A stretch of DNA of 64,000 nucleotides, taken from Trifolium pratense. Lineage: Eukaryota; Streptophyta; Magnoliopsida; Fabales; Fabaceae. The translations under genes were made by a program, and so were the position numbers. This document shows, piece after piece, positions 1-12,989 of the stretch. The notes below the pieces were generated by a model, which saw only the letters and a list, made by a program, of their open reading frames with translations, did no database searches and was not told the DNA's origin. How positions within the stretch are numbered: position 1 is the first letter of the stretch; every line of letters starts with the position of its first letter. The DNA lies in contig NC_060059.1 of NCBI RefSeq assembly GCF_020283565.1, positions 35,146,338-35,210,337 on the forward strand, in the 5' to 3' direction.

Positions 1-227
1 TTCAATCTCAACGTCAAGAGACATCAGTAGTAAGAATTTGACCTTATAATTTTAAAGAACCAATTCAAAATCAAATTACATCAAAGACAATGTTAAAATG
101 TCTTTAACTAATGATAATTTTTCGTTTAAAATCACGCATAATTTTAAAAAAATTACACTTTAAAACTTCGATAAAATTACTGCGGTAAAAAATGAAAACT
201 ACTCACTCACTTACTCTATCTTAACAG
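1..227 (+). other. Intron end upstream of first visible AAP exon
   Basis: This AT-rich sequence has no coding signal and ends in a polypyrimidine-like stretch and CTTAACAG, the splice acceptor of the AAP exon at 228. Confidence 0.6.
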
Positions 228-2369
228 GAAATAAATGGACAGCTAGTGCACACATAATAACAGCAGTGATAGGTTCTGGAGTACTATCACTTGCATGGGC
301 TATAGCCCAACTTGGATGGGTAGCAGGCCCAGCCATGATGATTCTTTTCTCCTTTGTTACTTACTACACCTCCACTCTTCTCTCTGTTTGTTACCGTACT
401 GGTGACCAACTCAATGGAAAAAGAAACTACACTTACACTGATGCTGTTAGAGCATATCTTGGTGGCTTTAAGGTCAAGATTTGTGGAGTTGTTCAATATG
501 CTAATCTTTTTGGGGTTGCCATTGGTTACACTATTGCTGCTTCCATAAGCATGATGTGAGTTTCAAATTATAATTATGGAATAAATAACATGTCACAAAG
601 CTTAATTTATATTTTAAAATAGTAAAAACCCATTTTGGTACTTCACAATTTTTTATAATTTTATGATGGCCCAATTCAGTCTTGAAAAAATAAAACTCAA
701 ATTAATTTCTATATTTTCATACCAAAGACAAATTAGTCACTAGTTCATTATTCATTATAATAGAAAGATTAATTTGTCTCTGGTACGACGATGACAAGGA
801 CTATTTTTTTTTTTTTTGCCAGAGCCGTCAGAAAATTGTGAGAGACTAAAATGAGTCTTCACTGACTTTAAAATTTGTTATTATGAAATTGTGCTAATTG
901 GTGTTTTTTTGTTGAATTTATTGAATAGGGCAATCAAAAGGTCTAATTGTTTCCATAGCAGTGGAGGAAAAAATCCATGTCACATGAATGGAAATGTTTA
1001 CATGATTTCATTTGGTATTGTGGAAATATTATTCTCCCAAATTCCTGACTTTGATCAGTTATGGTGGCTGTCTGCTCTAGCTGCTGTTATGTCCTTCACA
1101 TACTCAACTATTGGACTTGGCCTTGGTATTGGTAAAGTTATAGGTATGAATCATTCCATTCATATTACTTTTTTTTTTTTTGCAAGGATTTATAAAAAAC
1201 GTGTTTTAAAAACCGAACTGAACTAGACGCTGAACCTTGAACTGACTTCGGTTAATTTAACGGTTCAACTACACTTGATTTTTGTATTAAAAGTCCTTTA
1301 TTGAACTACTTGTGCTGATTTTGATTTGAATTGGACATGTTGCAGAAAACAAGGGCATTAAAGGAAGCCTAACCGGCATAACTGTTGGTACTGTGACAGA
1401 AACTCAAAAAGTTTGGAGAAGCTTCCAAGCTCTTGGTAACATAGCTTTTGCTTACTCCTACTCAATGATCCTCATTGAAATTCAGGTAAAATAAATTAAT
1501 TTTCATACAATTTATTAAATTCATGATGACATCTTATTTGAATATGTACCAGTACACTGCTGATAAACATTTTTTTTTGTGAATCAATCAGAATTGTCCA
1601 CCTCAGCAGATGTACCGGTACATATCTAATAAGATGTGTGCCAAAAAATTCACCATAATTAAATTGTCTAGAATTTTCAAACTCAAATATTGGTTATGTT
1701 ATTTTGAAACAGGACACAATCAAGTCCCCTCCATCGGAGTCGAAAACAATGAAGAAAGCTACTTTAATCAGTGTTATAGTCACCACAATTTTCTACATGC
1801 TATGTGGTTGTTTCGGATACGCTGCTTTCGGAGACATAAGTCCCGGAAACCTTCTAACCGGTTTCGGTTTCTATAACCCTTTCTGGCTCCTCGATATAGC
1901 CAATGCTGCAATAGTCATCCACTTAGTCGGCGCTTACCAAGTTTACTGCCAACCTCTCTACTCAGTAGTCGAGAAAACCGCAGCTGAAAAATTCCCAGAT
2001 AGCGATTTCGTCAACAAAGACATTGAAATTCCGATCCCATGCGTCGCCTCTCCGTTAAAAATCAACCTCTTTAGATTGGTTTGGAGGACAATTTTTGTGA
2101 TCATTACAACAGTAATATCAATGCTTCTACCATTTTTCAATGACATTGTTGGATTAATCGGAGCCGTTGGATTTTGGCCTCTAACTGTGTATTTTCCAGT
2201 GGAAATGTACATTGTTCAAATGAAAATACCAAAATGGAGCACAAAATGGATTTGTTTACACATGCTTAGTGCTGCATGTCTTGTGATTTCTTTAGCTGCT
2301 GCAGCTGGTTCTGTTGCTGGTGTTATTGCTGATCTTGGAGTTTATAAGCCATTTCATGCTATGTACTAA
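228..2369 (+). CDS. AAP: Amino acid permease (AAP family), 5' exon(s) outside window
   Basis: This is a proton-coupled amino acid transporter of the plasma membrane (AAAP family). Four exons are visible: 228-555, 929-1143, 1346-1485 and 1713-2369. All have GT-AG borders and the reading frame is continuous through the junctions, giving about 446 residues of a protein usually near 480. The first visible exon opens with NKWTASAHIITAVIGSGVLS, the classic first transmembrane segment of AAPs. Later blocks include AIKRSNCFHSSGGKNPCHM, SQIPDFDQLWWLS and FGYAAFGDISPGNLLTGFGF. The protein ends at a TAA at 2367-2369, after PFHAMY. The exon carrying the N-terminus must lie left of base 1, because no start fits in 1-227. 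The family call is certain. AAP3-like is my best guess within the family, because the neighbouring genes match the neighbourhood of Arabidopsis AAP3. Confidence 0.93.
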
Positions 2370-5059
2370 TTATGTAAAATTAATTAGTACTTAGTGTTCA
2401 TCATCATTAAGGATTTAAGTAGCAATAAAAAAGAGAGTTAGTTCTTGCTCATTTGAAACCTCTAGGATGATGGTGTTCTTGTTGATCTTGTGTATTTTTT
2501 ATGTACTTTTATGTAATATATCTTAGTAATTTGCTCTGTATTATCAATTTCCAATGAGAAAAATTGAAGAAATGACACAAAATCTTTCAATTTGCAAACC
2601 TTTATGTAGATATGGAACTATGTAAAATTAGTGTTTGATTTATTTTTATTAATTAAAATGACACAATTCTACAGTTGTTTTTAAGAAAATTTAAATTTTA
2701 TATCTTGTGGTTATATGGCTAAATTCTTACTATTGAGTTAACATCTCAGGTGTAAATCTCTCAATGAGTTAAATAATTGTAACAAGACATAAAGAATATA
2801 ATCTAAATGCGTAAGGAATAACAACAAACTATTGTATATCTAGAATAAGATATCTTAACATCAAAAGTATGACCTTAATCTACTTTATCGAGTATCTAGC
2901 TTACGGAAGACAATATGTCTTGACGTTCTATAGATGAACTAGCATAAAAGACATGCTTGAATTTAGAAAGGCAAGACAACTCTGAATCACTCGTTTAATA
3001 CAAAGCAACTTTCGCCCTATCCTACCTAACGGGAAATGAACTTATGAAAAAGACAAATTATAATTGTTCTCTATATATTTTAATAATAGAAAAGTGTTGG
3101 TAGGATTTTGTTTATATTTTTCATTTTTAACATTATAAAAAATATCAATCTATATGTTTGTGATTAGACGATCATTTAAAAATTCATCTCCCTTATGATT
3201 TAGAAATGAGAAGTGAATAGAAATAATAATGTTTTATAAAGGTGACAAGTTATGGATTGATAAGAGAAGCAAAGAGAAGACTAAGGAATGAGATATATGA
3301 TAAGAGAAGGGAAAAGAACTTAGTTCTTATTGATTGATTATAAAATAAGTGCTTGGAGCAATGAGTAGGGATAGACAAAATATAAACCATTGAAAGTGCA
3401 AAACGTAACTAACATACATTAACAAATTGAGAATCACGTTTATGTTAGACCATCTATATATAGCACACCACTAAACCATTTCAATTTTCAAATATTATAT
3501 GTATTACATCACTCATTGAGCCATGTGCTCCATCAATTCAAATTCGTATAATGAATTCCAAAATTGTTTAGAGACGACTTAGAAAAAGTAGTATGATCTC
3601 TTATAGAAATATATTAGATCAATCTTGTATCGACCTAAAATTTCATGCACGTGACAAAATGGAAAAGATAATCATCGGTTGTATACATGCACAACCTAAC
3701 TAGTTTATCTTTTTTTAGAATATATTTGGTTTATGAAGCACAGACACATAGATGAATATCGAACACGACATGGACATTGACACATCGATATTGATAGTAA
3801 TTTGAGAAAATAATATAATTAAATGTAATCATAAGTATTGTGTTGGTGTCTGACACTGACACGTGTCCGACATGAAACACGACTAATTTGAAGATTATTC
3901 GTACCTCTTCATTGTATTTGGTACTTCAAAGTTGAAGATTGAATGAACTATTTGTTTTCAATACATATCAATAATCTATCAATTTCAAAGTTCAAGATTG
4001 CATGAACTATCAAAAACTTAATAGGCAAAAAAACTAATACAAGAATTTTTTATTTTATTTTATTTAATTAGCATGTAAGTGAACCTTAGTCCCTGTGAGC
4101 TTTATATCGACTGATGGGGACATCACATTTTATATGTAGAGAACGAAATTTGAAAGTTATTTAATTAAGATGGAATTCTACTACTAAACAACTTAGATAA
4201 AAATAAAATGCAACTGAACCTCAAAAGACAATTAAACGAAATTAAACAAAAAAAAAAAACTCTCAAAAGTCGTTAGATGTCCAAATTAATCTAAACTTAA
4301 AGTTGTAGTTTGCCTATGAGAATTGTGGTAGCTTGGAAGTGGAGGGCCTTCACCACACATACTACTTAATTAGGGTCAAAATATGATGAATGTTTGTGGG
4401 TTAGTGCAAAATAGTGGTAGCCAGTTTCTTAGACCACTATATATCTTTCAATTTTGACTATAAATAAACAAGTGGAAGCAAGCTTTATACTTCAATCTAA
4501 TTTTATTTTATTTTATTTTTTATATATTTTGTAATGATAAAACAAATATTTAACTTGTAATGGGGGATCAAAGAAAGATTCCAAAAAGTAAGGGAAAGAA
4601 GGATTCTAAATTTCAGGCACAAGATTCCACTATAAATCATGTGATGATTTACATCAAAGACAAAAGAAAAATTATGGAATGATTTTATGGTTGGACTTTT
4701 CTTTCACCCATTTTTGCAAATTGGTAATTTATTTATATTAATTTTGAACAACCAATTGAATATATGTTGCCGTTAGGATTGATCTTTTATTTTTTGTAGA
4801 AGATATTGTAACTGAAAAGTGAAAAGGATATTTGAGAACTAAATCAAACCCTAATAATATTCTTCTTTGCTTATCAAAAAAAAAAAAAAAAAAAAAACCC
4901 TAATAATAAATTTGAGTTAGGGGGAAAGTAACTGCATTTTTTACCGGTCCCAACAAATCAACCCTACATCTACATTATACCTTATATTTATATTTTGCAT
5001 TAATATTTAAAAGTGTAATTAAATTTTCAAACAAGATATCTCTGCGGGTATAACTCAGT
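2370..5059. other. AT-rich intergenic region, AAP 3' side
   Basis: No gene is seen here. A possible poly(A) signal, AATAAA, lies about 55 bases after the AAP stop (2424-2429). A dispersed repeat copy is at 3731-3882 and a poly-A run at about 4877-4898. The rest is unstructured AT-rich DNA. Confidence 0.6.
3731..3882 (+). repeat. Dispersed repeat, GTGTC-rich family, copy 1
   Basis: The copy starts TTATGAAGCACAGACAC and continues through AAATGTAATCA to GTGTCTGACACTGACACGTG. A second, diverged copy lies in reverse orientation at 34862-35022, inside a kinase-gene intron. Both keep the same order of landmarks. No coding capacity is seen and the class is unknown. Confidence 0.5.
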
Positions 5060-6230
5060 TGACCAGGTTCGTCTTCGTTGACAACCTGTCGCGCAAGAGA
5101 CACCAAGCAAGTAACGAAACCTTCAAATGAACCTATCTGTGTCATGAGATCTTGGTTAGTGTTCAAAGTAACTGAGTCCTGAGAAGTCAAAATATGGTAT
5201 GTGCCTCAAATAGAGTAACCGTGATCAGGATCTGGCTGCCACTGCCACCTATCTGTAGACTGAGCCTGCAAGGAGATATTAAGAAGTAGGGGTGCTCAAA
5301 TCCAAACAAATCCAAATAAAAACCGAAAACCGATCCAAAAAAATCGAAAACCGAAAAAAACCGAACTTTTTTGGATGTGTTTGGATGTTCTTTTGTGAAA
5401 ACCGCTGGATCGGATCGGATTTCGGATTGATTTCTTAAAACCGATTCAAACCAAACGAAACCAAACCGCATACATATATTGTTTTATCTTTTTATTAGCA
5501 TGAATATATATTGCATTAACATTTTTTGTTCATTTTAAATTTTGTTAATACTATAGGTTAGTTTAATTTAATCTATTTTTTTACTTTTTATATGTTTCAA
5601 ATATAATTGATAATTGTCATTCCAAAATATTAATTTTCAATATATTATATGTTATATTTTACATCATACTTAATATTTATTTTGTCAAAAATGTCAAACT
5701 ATTATTTTATAGTATTTTTTTATAATATTTATATTTAATAAAAAGATTTTAATTTATAATTTGGATATCTAAAAACCGATCCAAATTAAACCGCATAATA
5801 TTGGATCGGATTTTTTTTATTTGTCATCCAAAACCGAACCAAACCGTAAATAAATATATTTTTGGATCGGATGAGTTTTTGTCTCAAAACCGATCCAAAC
5901 CGAACCGCGAGCACCCCTATTAAGAAGTAAGACCTGACATTACCCCAACAACTCCTCCCCCCCACACGCACAACTGCCTCCAACAAGCCCACGCCTCTCC
6001 ACCAGTCTCCCACCCTAGAAGAGATATCTCAGCTACCGTACATGATTTGTTCTCCACCAAGTCGTATAAACGCCTAAACCTCACATACAGAGGACTCCCT
6101 CCTAGCCACGGGTCAGTCGAAAATAAGGTATCTACCCCATCTCCCACCTTCTTCGAACCACCCTACCCCCCAACACCATCCCTAATTCTCACAATCTCTC
6201 TCCACCACGAATAACATTAGTGCATTTTTG
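5060..6230 (-). mobile_element. LINE (L1-type) remnant, split by a hAT element
   Basis: On the minus strand, 6150-5929 encodes the zinc-binding tail of a plant LINE reverse transcriptase, with DPWLGGSPLYVRFRRLYDL and TVAEISLLGWETGGEAW. After the inserted element (5287-5919), translation resumes with STDRWQWQPDPDHGYS and then LTSQDSVTL. Once the insertion and one target copy are ignored, the same frame runs on from one part to the other. Stop codons, including one just after HGYSI, show it is dead. Outer limits are approximate. Confidence 0.75.
5287..5919. mobile_element. hAT-type non-autonomous DNA transposon
   Basis: The termini TAGGGGTGCTC and GAGCACCCCTA form 11-bp perfect inverted repeats. 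They are flanked by the 8-bp direct repeat TTAAGAAG at 5279-5286 and 5920-5927, the target-site length typical of hAT. The element is 633 bp and has no transposase. Its subterminal regions are packed with variants of AAACCGATCCAAA, on both strands, which probably are binding sites for a transposase supplied in trans. Confidence 0.85.
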
Positions 6231-6954
6231 TAGCGGTGAAAGACTTGATCTACCATTTACGTCAACCCTTAATAAATAATCATCATATTGATCAAAAGCT
6301 TCAACGATAGAAAGGAACGCGTGGACTTTTGAAGAAAAGTCTCACAAATTCTTCATCCATATCATCATTCATATAATCCATGAACATTTTTGCAAAATTG
6401 TCATCTATCACAATTGCTAACCTAAGCTTACATCACACAAGTATCAAATAAACAAAAGTGTCATCTTAGCATCTCACGTTGAGATAAGATCATAGGGAAA
6501 TAAGTTAAAAGAGTTGTGCATTTATAAGAATTTAATTTCTATCCACACCTCTAAATGTGTAAATCCAATCACATTTCACCATTCATATTTGTACAGACAC
6601 TTCAGAAAATAATATTATTACATTATCTAAATAATGACATTTCAATAATAGAACGTGTATGTAAAAAAAAATTACACAGGTCAATAAATACAAATCAATC
6701 TCTTAAGAGAAAGAAAAAAAAAAAATCCCTTTAGTAGGGATTCAACATCGATGCAAAATATAGAGAACTCTTGAATAAGAATGCAAGGGTTGTCACATTT
6801 CTGGTGGCACTATAGGTAGATTACCATGATTAACAATTTCTAGTTGCGTGAACGAATATATGAATTTCCGGTATGAATTTCCAGGTTATCGATACAATTG
6901 AGCAATTCAAAAGCGGATCTTTTTTCTTTAATTACATATTATCCACCAACAAAG
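6231..6954. other. Intergenic sequence, no gene seen
   Basis: This is AT-rich DNA between the LINE remnant and the 3' end of the methyltransferase gene. No recognisable features were found. Confidence 0.5.
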
Positions 6955-7036
6955 TTCTCACGTCAGCAATGAGATTCAAACTCAGATTCTTGTGAGATGA
7001 GTTGAATCCTTACCAACTGGACCAACTTGCGCTAGC
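6955..7036 (-). repeat. tRNA-type SINE remnant next to methyltransferase stop codon
   Basis: On the minus strand it begins TAGCGCAAGTTGGTCCAGTT (box A-like). GAGTTTGAATCTC (box B-like) follows about 30 bases later. It starts directly after the methyltransferase stop codon (7038-7040), so it probably forms the start of that gene's 3' UTR. Confidence 0.5.
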
Positions 7037-7037
7037 A

Positions 7038-9095
7038 TCAAAAGCGCTTCTCAGCCCTTAATATCTTCCGGCTTGCATATGGACCCTCTCCTACATCATC
7101 CCGGGTAATCACCCATCCCAATGCTTTTGAAATTTCTTCAAGTTCGATAATAACGCCTAACGAGTCACGTATATATACATAACCATCTGGTCTTAGCATT
7201 CGATCCATCTCGAGCATGATTGTTGAAATACTACACTTTTTCCTGAAAATTTAATTATAATAATTTAACAAACACGGAATTGCATGTGCCTATAGAGAAA
7301 TATAAAGCTTAGAAGTTAGAATTATGATTAACCTCTTTTTTTCAATAGAGAAGAGACCTTCTGCATGTAGCAGATCATATGTTCTTGGGTATGTATCGAA
7401 TGGCTCACACCTGTCAAGGTGGAAAAAAGTTCAACATTGCAATAAATTCACTATTTCTAGTTATTAAGGAGAAACAAAAAATAGAAATATTTAGCATCTA
7501 TTTTCTGAAGGAAAATAAATAAAGTAACTGCCACCTTAAAGCAATTAATCTCTTTCAATTACTAAAGTTTATGTTCATATACCAATATTAATCATATAAA
7601 CTTGATAAACTGAAAATCAATCATGAATAATCATATATATAGCATATATATTTGCTGATAATAGTTACAGTATAGTATCAATCCTTGAACCTGTTCATAA
7701 TTAATTTATTACTAAAGTTTGAAAAAAAAAAGATTTGACTGAACAGTAAATATAAGTCAAGACTCATCTTTCTTGTGCTTTCAAAATATAATTATCCAGA
7801 TTATTGCAGAATTTAACCATTGTTCTTACATCATAAGCCAATAAAAAACCCTTCAAATTTTGCATGCCAATAGAGTTAGCTTAGATAATTGAGCTGTTTT
7901 TTACTGACAAATTAAAATTACCGATCACATCAAACCAGAATGAAAACAAAATGCATAAAACATAAGCGAATTTCTCTTACCAATCATGCATAACTCCTAT
8001 TAGCCCTCGGTCATATATAACAGGTAAGGTATTGAATCCATTAACAGGAACAACATTCATAACCCAACAGTCAAGCTGGAGATCATGCATTGCTGCAGCA
8101 AACCTGCCATTGTCAAAGTGAAAGTTACCTCATAATACACACAGAAGACTGCAAGGTTAGACAATCATTTTTTTTTACTTAACGCTCCTGTTCCTAGGGG
8201 AAGGGGGCCCTGATCATTTGGAGTTCGGCCAAGAGGTAAATAAAGTCTAGCGAATGATTATTCCAGAATAATTTTGCATCTAGTAACAGTCAACTGGATA
8301 AAAAATAGAAACAAACAAAAGCAAGAAAATGCGCATGGCTGTACCCTCCAAATCCTGCCCTCATGTCCATTACATTTCTAAAGGGATACTCCTTCCAATG
8401 GAAGGCCTGCACATAACTGTGTACTATTTCATGCCAATAATTGTATTCGGCCTTTAAGAGCTCCTGTCTGGATATAATGGCATCCATTTTGATGCTTTGA
8501 AGCCTGTCTGGTATTTGATGGAGGCGTGAAGGCCAGTTAGTAACATTTGCTCCATATCCATTATTAGGCAATTGAGTTATGCATGCCTTAAGACCAACAT
8601 ACCTGCAAAATGTTTCATAGTTATCAGAAATTTTCATATTTATTTGTCAGTGTCACCAAACAATCAACCTCTAACATCATTGACTCTCATTAGTCATTGT
8701 GTTCCAGTTCAAGCAATCATGAACACCACAAACGAAATATAGGTAGTATAGGTGAATTTAACATTTATAAGAGGTCATACCAAACATCATCTGGATCATC
8801 ATTGGACTCGCATAATGGAGGATGCACAGCAGCGTCACGATCAAGGTAGCAGCTATTATTCACAGGTTTCCGCCATATAGCAATATAACCCTCTTTCCGT
8901 ACAAGTTCCCAACACATACGAGCTGTCAGGTTCTCCATTTCTGTTAAAAGTACAAATATAATGTTGTCAGAGTTGACATCTCGCCATATCAAGATCTAAG
9001 AGATTTTATACAAAAAAATATACGGTGCTTAATTCCAGAAGGAGAAGGGAGAAACCAGTAAACCCTAACATTGCAGTATCAATCAGCCCGTTGAA

Positions 9096-9133
<38 letters not shown>

Positions 9134-11672
9134 TGAAAACATCTAATCAAAGGATGGATGGGTGATAAGTGAAGCTTTTTTAAAAAAAAGAAGCAAACAT
9201 TTACATCTATTACTACTGTTATAGGTAACAAATTATGAGCTACCTTTCCATTGTTCTTGAAGACTGTCTTCATGTTTGTATACAGGCTGCGCTGCCCACA
9301 CAAAGTAACGACCGGCCCTTAGAAGCCTGTTTGCCTCAAGAAGCAAAATTCCATCTTCATCAAAGCATATGAAAACAGGATATCAGTACAAAGAACTGAA
9401 GTCTTTAAACATAAATATGATTGCAGTTTTATCCATAGTTTCTTAAATTTACCAAGTTAAGATACGGAAAAATCTAAAACAATGTTTTCATCTAACATAC
9501 ACACAACCACTCATTATGCTAGACCATCAAGAATGGATCCAGGAAATAAAAATCTATACAAAACCTGTGGACAAAGTCAATTGAAATGAGTGATAAAAAG
9601 TTTAAGCAGAGTAGGAAGTACCATCACGAGTCCAATTAATTCGGCATCTTGAACAATGGATGAGGTCAAATGCCTGACTTGGTAACAACAAACGATGTGT
9701 AGCCAATACTGCTACATGGGCAGGCACACCGCGCTCAAGGGCAAATTGAATCTGGTTTTCATGAACGTCTTTCGGTGCTATTGAGAGAGTGATCACATTA
9801 CGCTGCATCAAAAATGCACCAAAACTTGCCACTCCACAGCCAATATCTAAAGCAACTCTTGTGTTCTTACCAAATGCAATGTCGGGAACCATCTACACAT
9901 TCAAATTCAGAAAAACTATCAGTGTCTAAGCCACAAATTTAATATGAAATTTCTTAGAATTTAGATAAGCTCTAACTCAACCTCAAAAGGTAACAGTAAG
10001 GACAGGACATTCAATGCCTAAACAGATCGGATGCTTGATCTTAACAAAAACGAACAAGAGACTAACCTCGGAAATCTGATCAAGATATTTGTCTGCGCCG
10101 TGTATAAACTGTGTTCCACCTCCTGGGAAAACAAACTTATCCTTCTTTATTGATATCCAATTTTGTCCACCTTTATCCTCAACCAGACGCGTATGGGGTA
10201 CATTACGGAACCAAATCTGTCATTGTATATAAGTTAGCGAACCGTTTCTTCCCAGTCTGAATTCTGAACCAATTGAAAAGTGTCACATTCAGCAATTTTA
10301 ATGTGAAAATGCTTACACTAGTTCAAAATGCAGCAAGTTGATAGTTGATGATGCAATCAAATTCTGCACTTATCACATTTCTTACCTTTCCTATTCAATT
10401 TCTTCCTTACACCTCAGGTGAGACTGAGTAGATGTGCAAATGAACTACCATTTTTTTTGTCAAGTAGCCTATTGGCTAGACTCACACACTTAAGGTGTGG
10501 AGAAGTGGGAAATCCCGAGTTCGAACTCAGACCCTTACAAGTCAGCGTTCCTACAGCTAACAACTGAGTTGTACTAATGGGACACAAATGAACTAATATT
10601 ATTATGCATTCTTCACACATTAATAATGCAACTCACTAAAATAGCTAGCTACTCTGGTCTCGATCATTGCTCCCCAACTAAACACAACAAAGACACCACA
10701 TTCAAAAGAAGCGCGGCCAATTTGGTCCCTAAACTAACAAATTTCAAAATGATCTCTGAATTTGAAAATTCTTAACCACATTAGCCACAACTACTAATTG
10801 ACTGATCGTAAAGAACTAACATGATCGAAGATTCTCGAATTAAGAATCTTCGAAAAGCTAATATCTTTTAAGAACAAAACTAAATTGACAATGTTGTACA
10901 ATATAGAGACTAAATTGACAATTGACTCAAACAAAAAACAAACATTTTGATTCTTATACAATGCAATGAAATGAAACTTACAGAGTGAAAAACTTGAAAA
11001 ATAGTAGTATACCTGATCTCTACTCTGAGGCCAACGAATACGTTTCTTATAACCCTTAGGTCTAGGAACCATGCAATTCAAACCCTTCCCTTGTTGAGGA
11101 CAATGCCTTTCATATTTCTCCCCTCTTTCACTTCCACTAAACTTCAAAATCTCTTCCACATTATCCAAACAAGGTATATAATCCACCATTTTCATATCAC
11201 CACAAATCTTAAACTTCTTCACCACAAACTTCTCCACATCCTTCTTCTCCAGACTTGTCTCATTGTTGTTCCAATTCAACAGTAAGTCGTCGTCGGTGAT
11301 GGTGTCGTTGCCGACGGTGAAATTGTCTGTCATGAAGCCATTTTCGTCTAGTAGTCCTAATCGTTGTTGTTGTACCGGTAAGGGAGGGACAATGAAAGGT
11401 TTTGGAGGTTTTTGTTTAGGTGACGGAGGAGGTGGTGGTGGTGGTTGTTGTTGGTGGTCATCGGAAGAGGGAGGAAGCGGTTGTTGTTGTGGTGGTTGTG
11501 GTGATTGTGGTGATTGATCGGGAGAGGGAGAGGGAGAGAAAAAGGTGAGAGAAGTGATGGTGGTGGATGAATAATTGGTGAAAAGGAAGATGAGAAGGGT
11601 TAAAGAGAAAAGTGTGAGAGTGATGATTTTAACTGAAGAAGGGGTTTTGAGAATATCCAGAGATTTCATCAT
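7038..11672 (-). CDS. Probable methyltransferase, PMT family (DUF248/Methyltransf_29)
   Basis: This is a Golgi type II membrane protein with a SAM-dependent methyltransferase fold; relatives such as QUA2 act in pectin methylation. Minus-strand exons are 11013-11672, 10067-10216, 9622-9892, 9244-9354, 8781-8940, 8345-8602, 7981-8103, 7333-7410 and 7038-7242. They total 2016 nt, exactly 671 codons plus stop, with all phases matching. I start at the ATG at 11672 ([11 protein letters not shown]), just before a membrane anchor (residues about 15-36). A proline/glutamine-rich stem follows. Family landmarks include [32 protein letters not shown], the SAM motif [15 protein letters not shown] (about residue 284), [26 protein letters not shown] and LLHAEGLFS. 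The protein ends ...ILRAEKRF. It resembles PMT10/PMT11-like members; the substrate cannot be told from sequence. Intron 1 carries a SINE and intron 4 a (TA)n run. Confidence 0.94.
8178..8250 (+). repeat. Diverged repeat in methyltransferase intron
   Basis: The stretch GGAGTTCGGCCAAGAGGTAA followed by ATAAAGTCTAG resembles the tandem repeat in the kinase gene at 36370-36600 (GGAGTTTGG...GTAAGTGAAGTC). It is too short to classify. Confidence 0.3.
9097..9134. repeat. (TA)n microsatellite
   Basis: About 18 TA units lie in the intron between the fourth and fifth exons of the methyltransferase gene. Confidence 0.9.
10448..10584 (-). mobile_element. SINE with target-site duplication in methyltransferase intron 1
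   Basis: The minus strand reads TAGTACAACTCAGTTGTTAG (pol III box A region), later GAGTTCGAACTCGGG (box B), and ends in a short A/T tail. It is flanked by the 11-bp direct repeat CAAATGAACTA at 10437-10447 and 10585-10595. It has the same orientation as the host gene. Confidence 0.8.
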
Positions 11673-12989
11673 CGACGATAGCGAGCGATGAAAATGGATC
11701 TTGTTTATTGTTTTTAGAGAGAGAGTGTGATGCGTGTGTGGTGTGAATTGTGATTTTGCGGTGATGTAAATACGCACGAGACAGGAACAAGAAGCATTTG
11801 TTGTTCTTAAATTTGGTAACATGACATGTACAACTACTATGTCGGTCCTGCTGTAAAGTTGCCTAAATCAATAGGTGATTGACGCTGAATTTGGTAAAAA
11901 AAAATTACAATTTAATTTATCGCAATTATGATGGAAAATGGACTAAAACTACTTGATTAGAATTGATCCTCGAATCAAATTAAGTAGTCCAGTAGGCTAT
12001 AGTGGAGAAAAAAAAAGAGAATAAACATGATGTTTGAGATTCAAATTCTAACAACCGGTTCTATAATTTTATGTACAGAGTTAAATTATATTAATGCAAA
12101 ATATATTTTTAAATAAGGAATGATATTTTTAAGAAGTCAAAAGAAATAATATATAATAGTAAATTTTAAGAACAAGGTTGTACAAAAAAAAAAATTAAGA
12201 ACAAGGTGTTCCTAAGAATATAAGAAAAAGTTATTACAAGCAAACTTAATAGGAAAAAAACATCAAAAATGCAAAAGATTAAATATGCAGAGGGGTTTTA
12301 AAAAAAATTTAAAAAAAAATATGCAGAGGGATTAATTAGACATTCAATGTTGTAAATCAAAAATTAAAATCTTTTTTTAGCATTCAACCACCATTAAACT
12401 TGAATCTTGATGTTATAAATTAACCTATGATGAAAGGATATCTTATGATCAAACATCCTTTATGCTTCTTTCTTTTCAAATAGACAAATTATTAGTTATC
12501 TACATGACTTCAAGAACACAATACACATCTACCTAACTAATAAGGTTTTAGTGGAGATGTGGCGTCTCACTCTCTTGTGACCCTAAAGCATTTGACTTTG
12601 TTTCTCCCAAGTTTCCCTGAACTTCCCAACAAAGCGGAAATCAAAACAAATAACGTCTCAATATAAAATGACGAAATCACAAAAAAAAAAATACAAAAGA
12701 AACACTAAATATATCTGAAAACCACATTTATTTAACTAAAATGGAAAAGAAAATGTGATGTTTCTTCTCTTATAATTGGACCATAGACCATAGGTAGTAA
12801 TTAATTCTTAATCTATCTATCTATCATTGTCAAAAGAACATAAGAGTACAATATTTTTACTATCACATTAACATAACTATCATGTCACATATACATACTC
12901 CCAACAAATTATGAGCTTTTTGACCATGAAGTTGCTGACAGTATACAAATTTTGCTACTGCACAGAAATACATTGATAACTTTCTCCCT
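11673..12989. other. Methyltransferase promoter side and intergenic DNA
   Basis: The stretch just right of 11672 is the 5' flank of the methyltransferase gene and is pyrimidine-poor on the plus strand (GA-rich leader). A short repeat at 11930-12030 (GGACTAAAACTACTTG...GTCCAGTAGGCTATA) is also found at 37494-37580. The remainder is AT-rich with no gene; the TPR gene's 3' UTR presumably ends near 12900. Confidence 0.5.

Noticed and set aside
5278..5928. Reading the 5.3-5.9 kb element as a Mutator-type MITE with a 10-bp duplication
   Set aside because: ATTAAGAAGT does flank it if the end bases are shifted, but the TAGGGG...CCCCTA ends with an 8-bp duplication fit hAT better.
11263..11517. Glycine/cysteine-rich plus-strand frame
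   Set aside because: It is the reverse strand of the proline/glutamine-rich stem of the methyltransferase exon 1.
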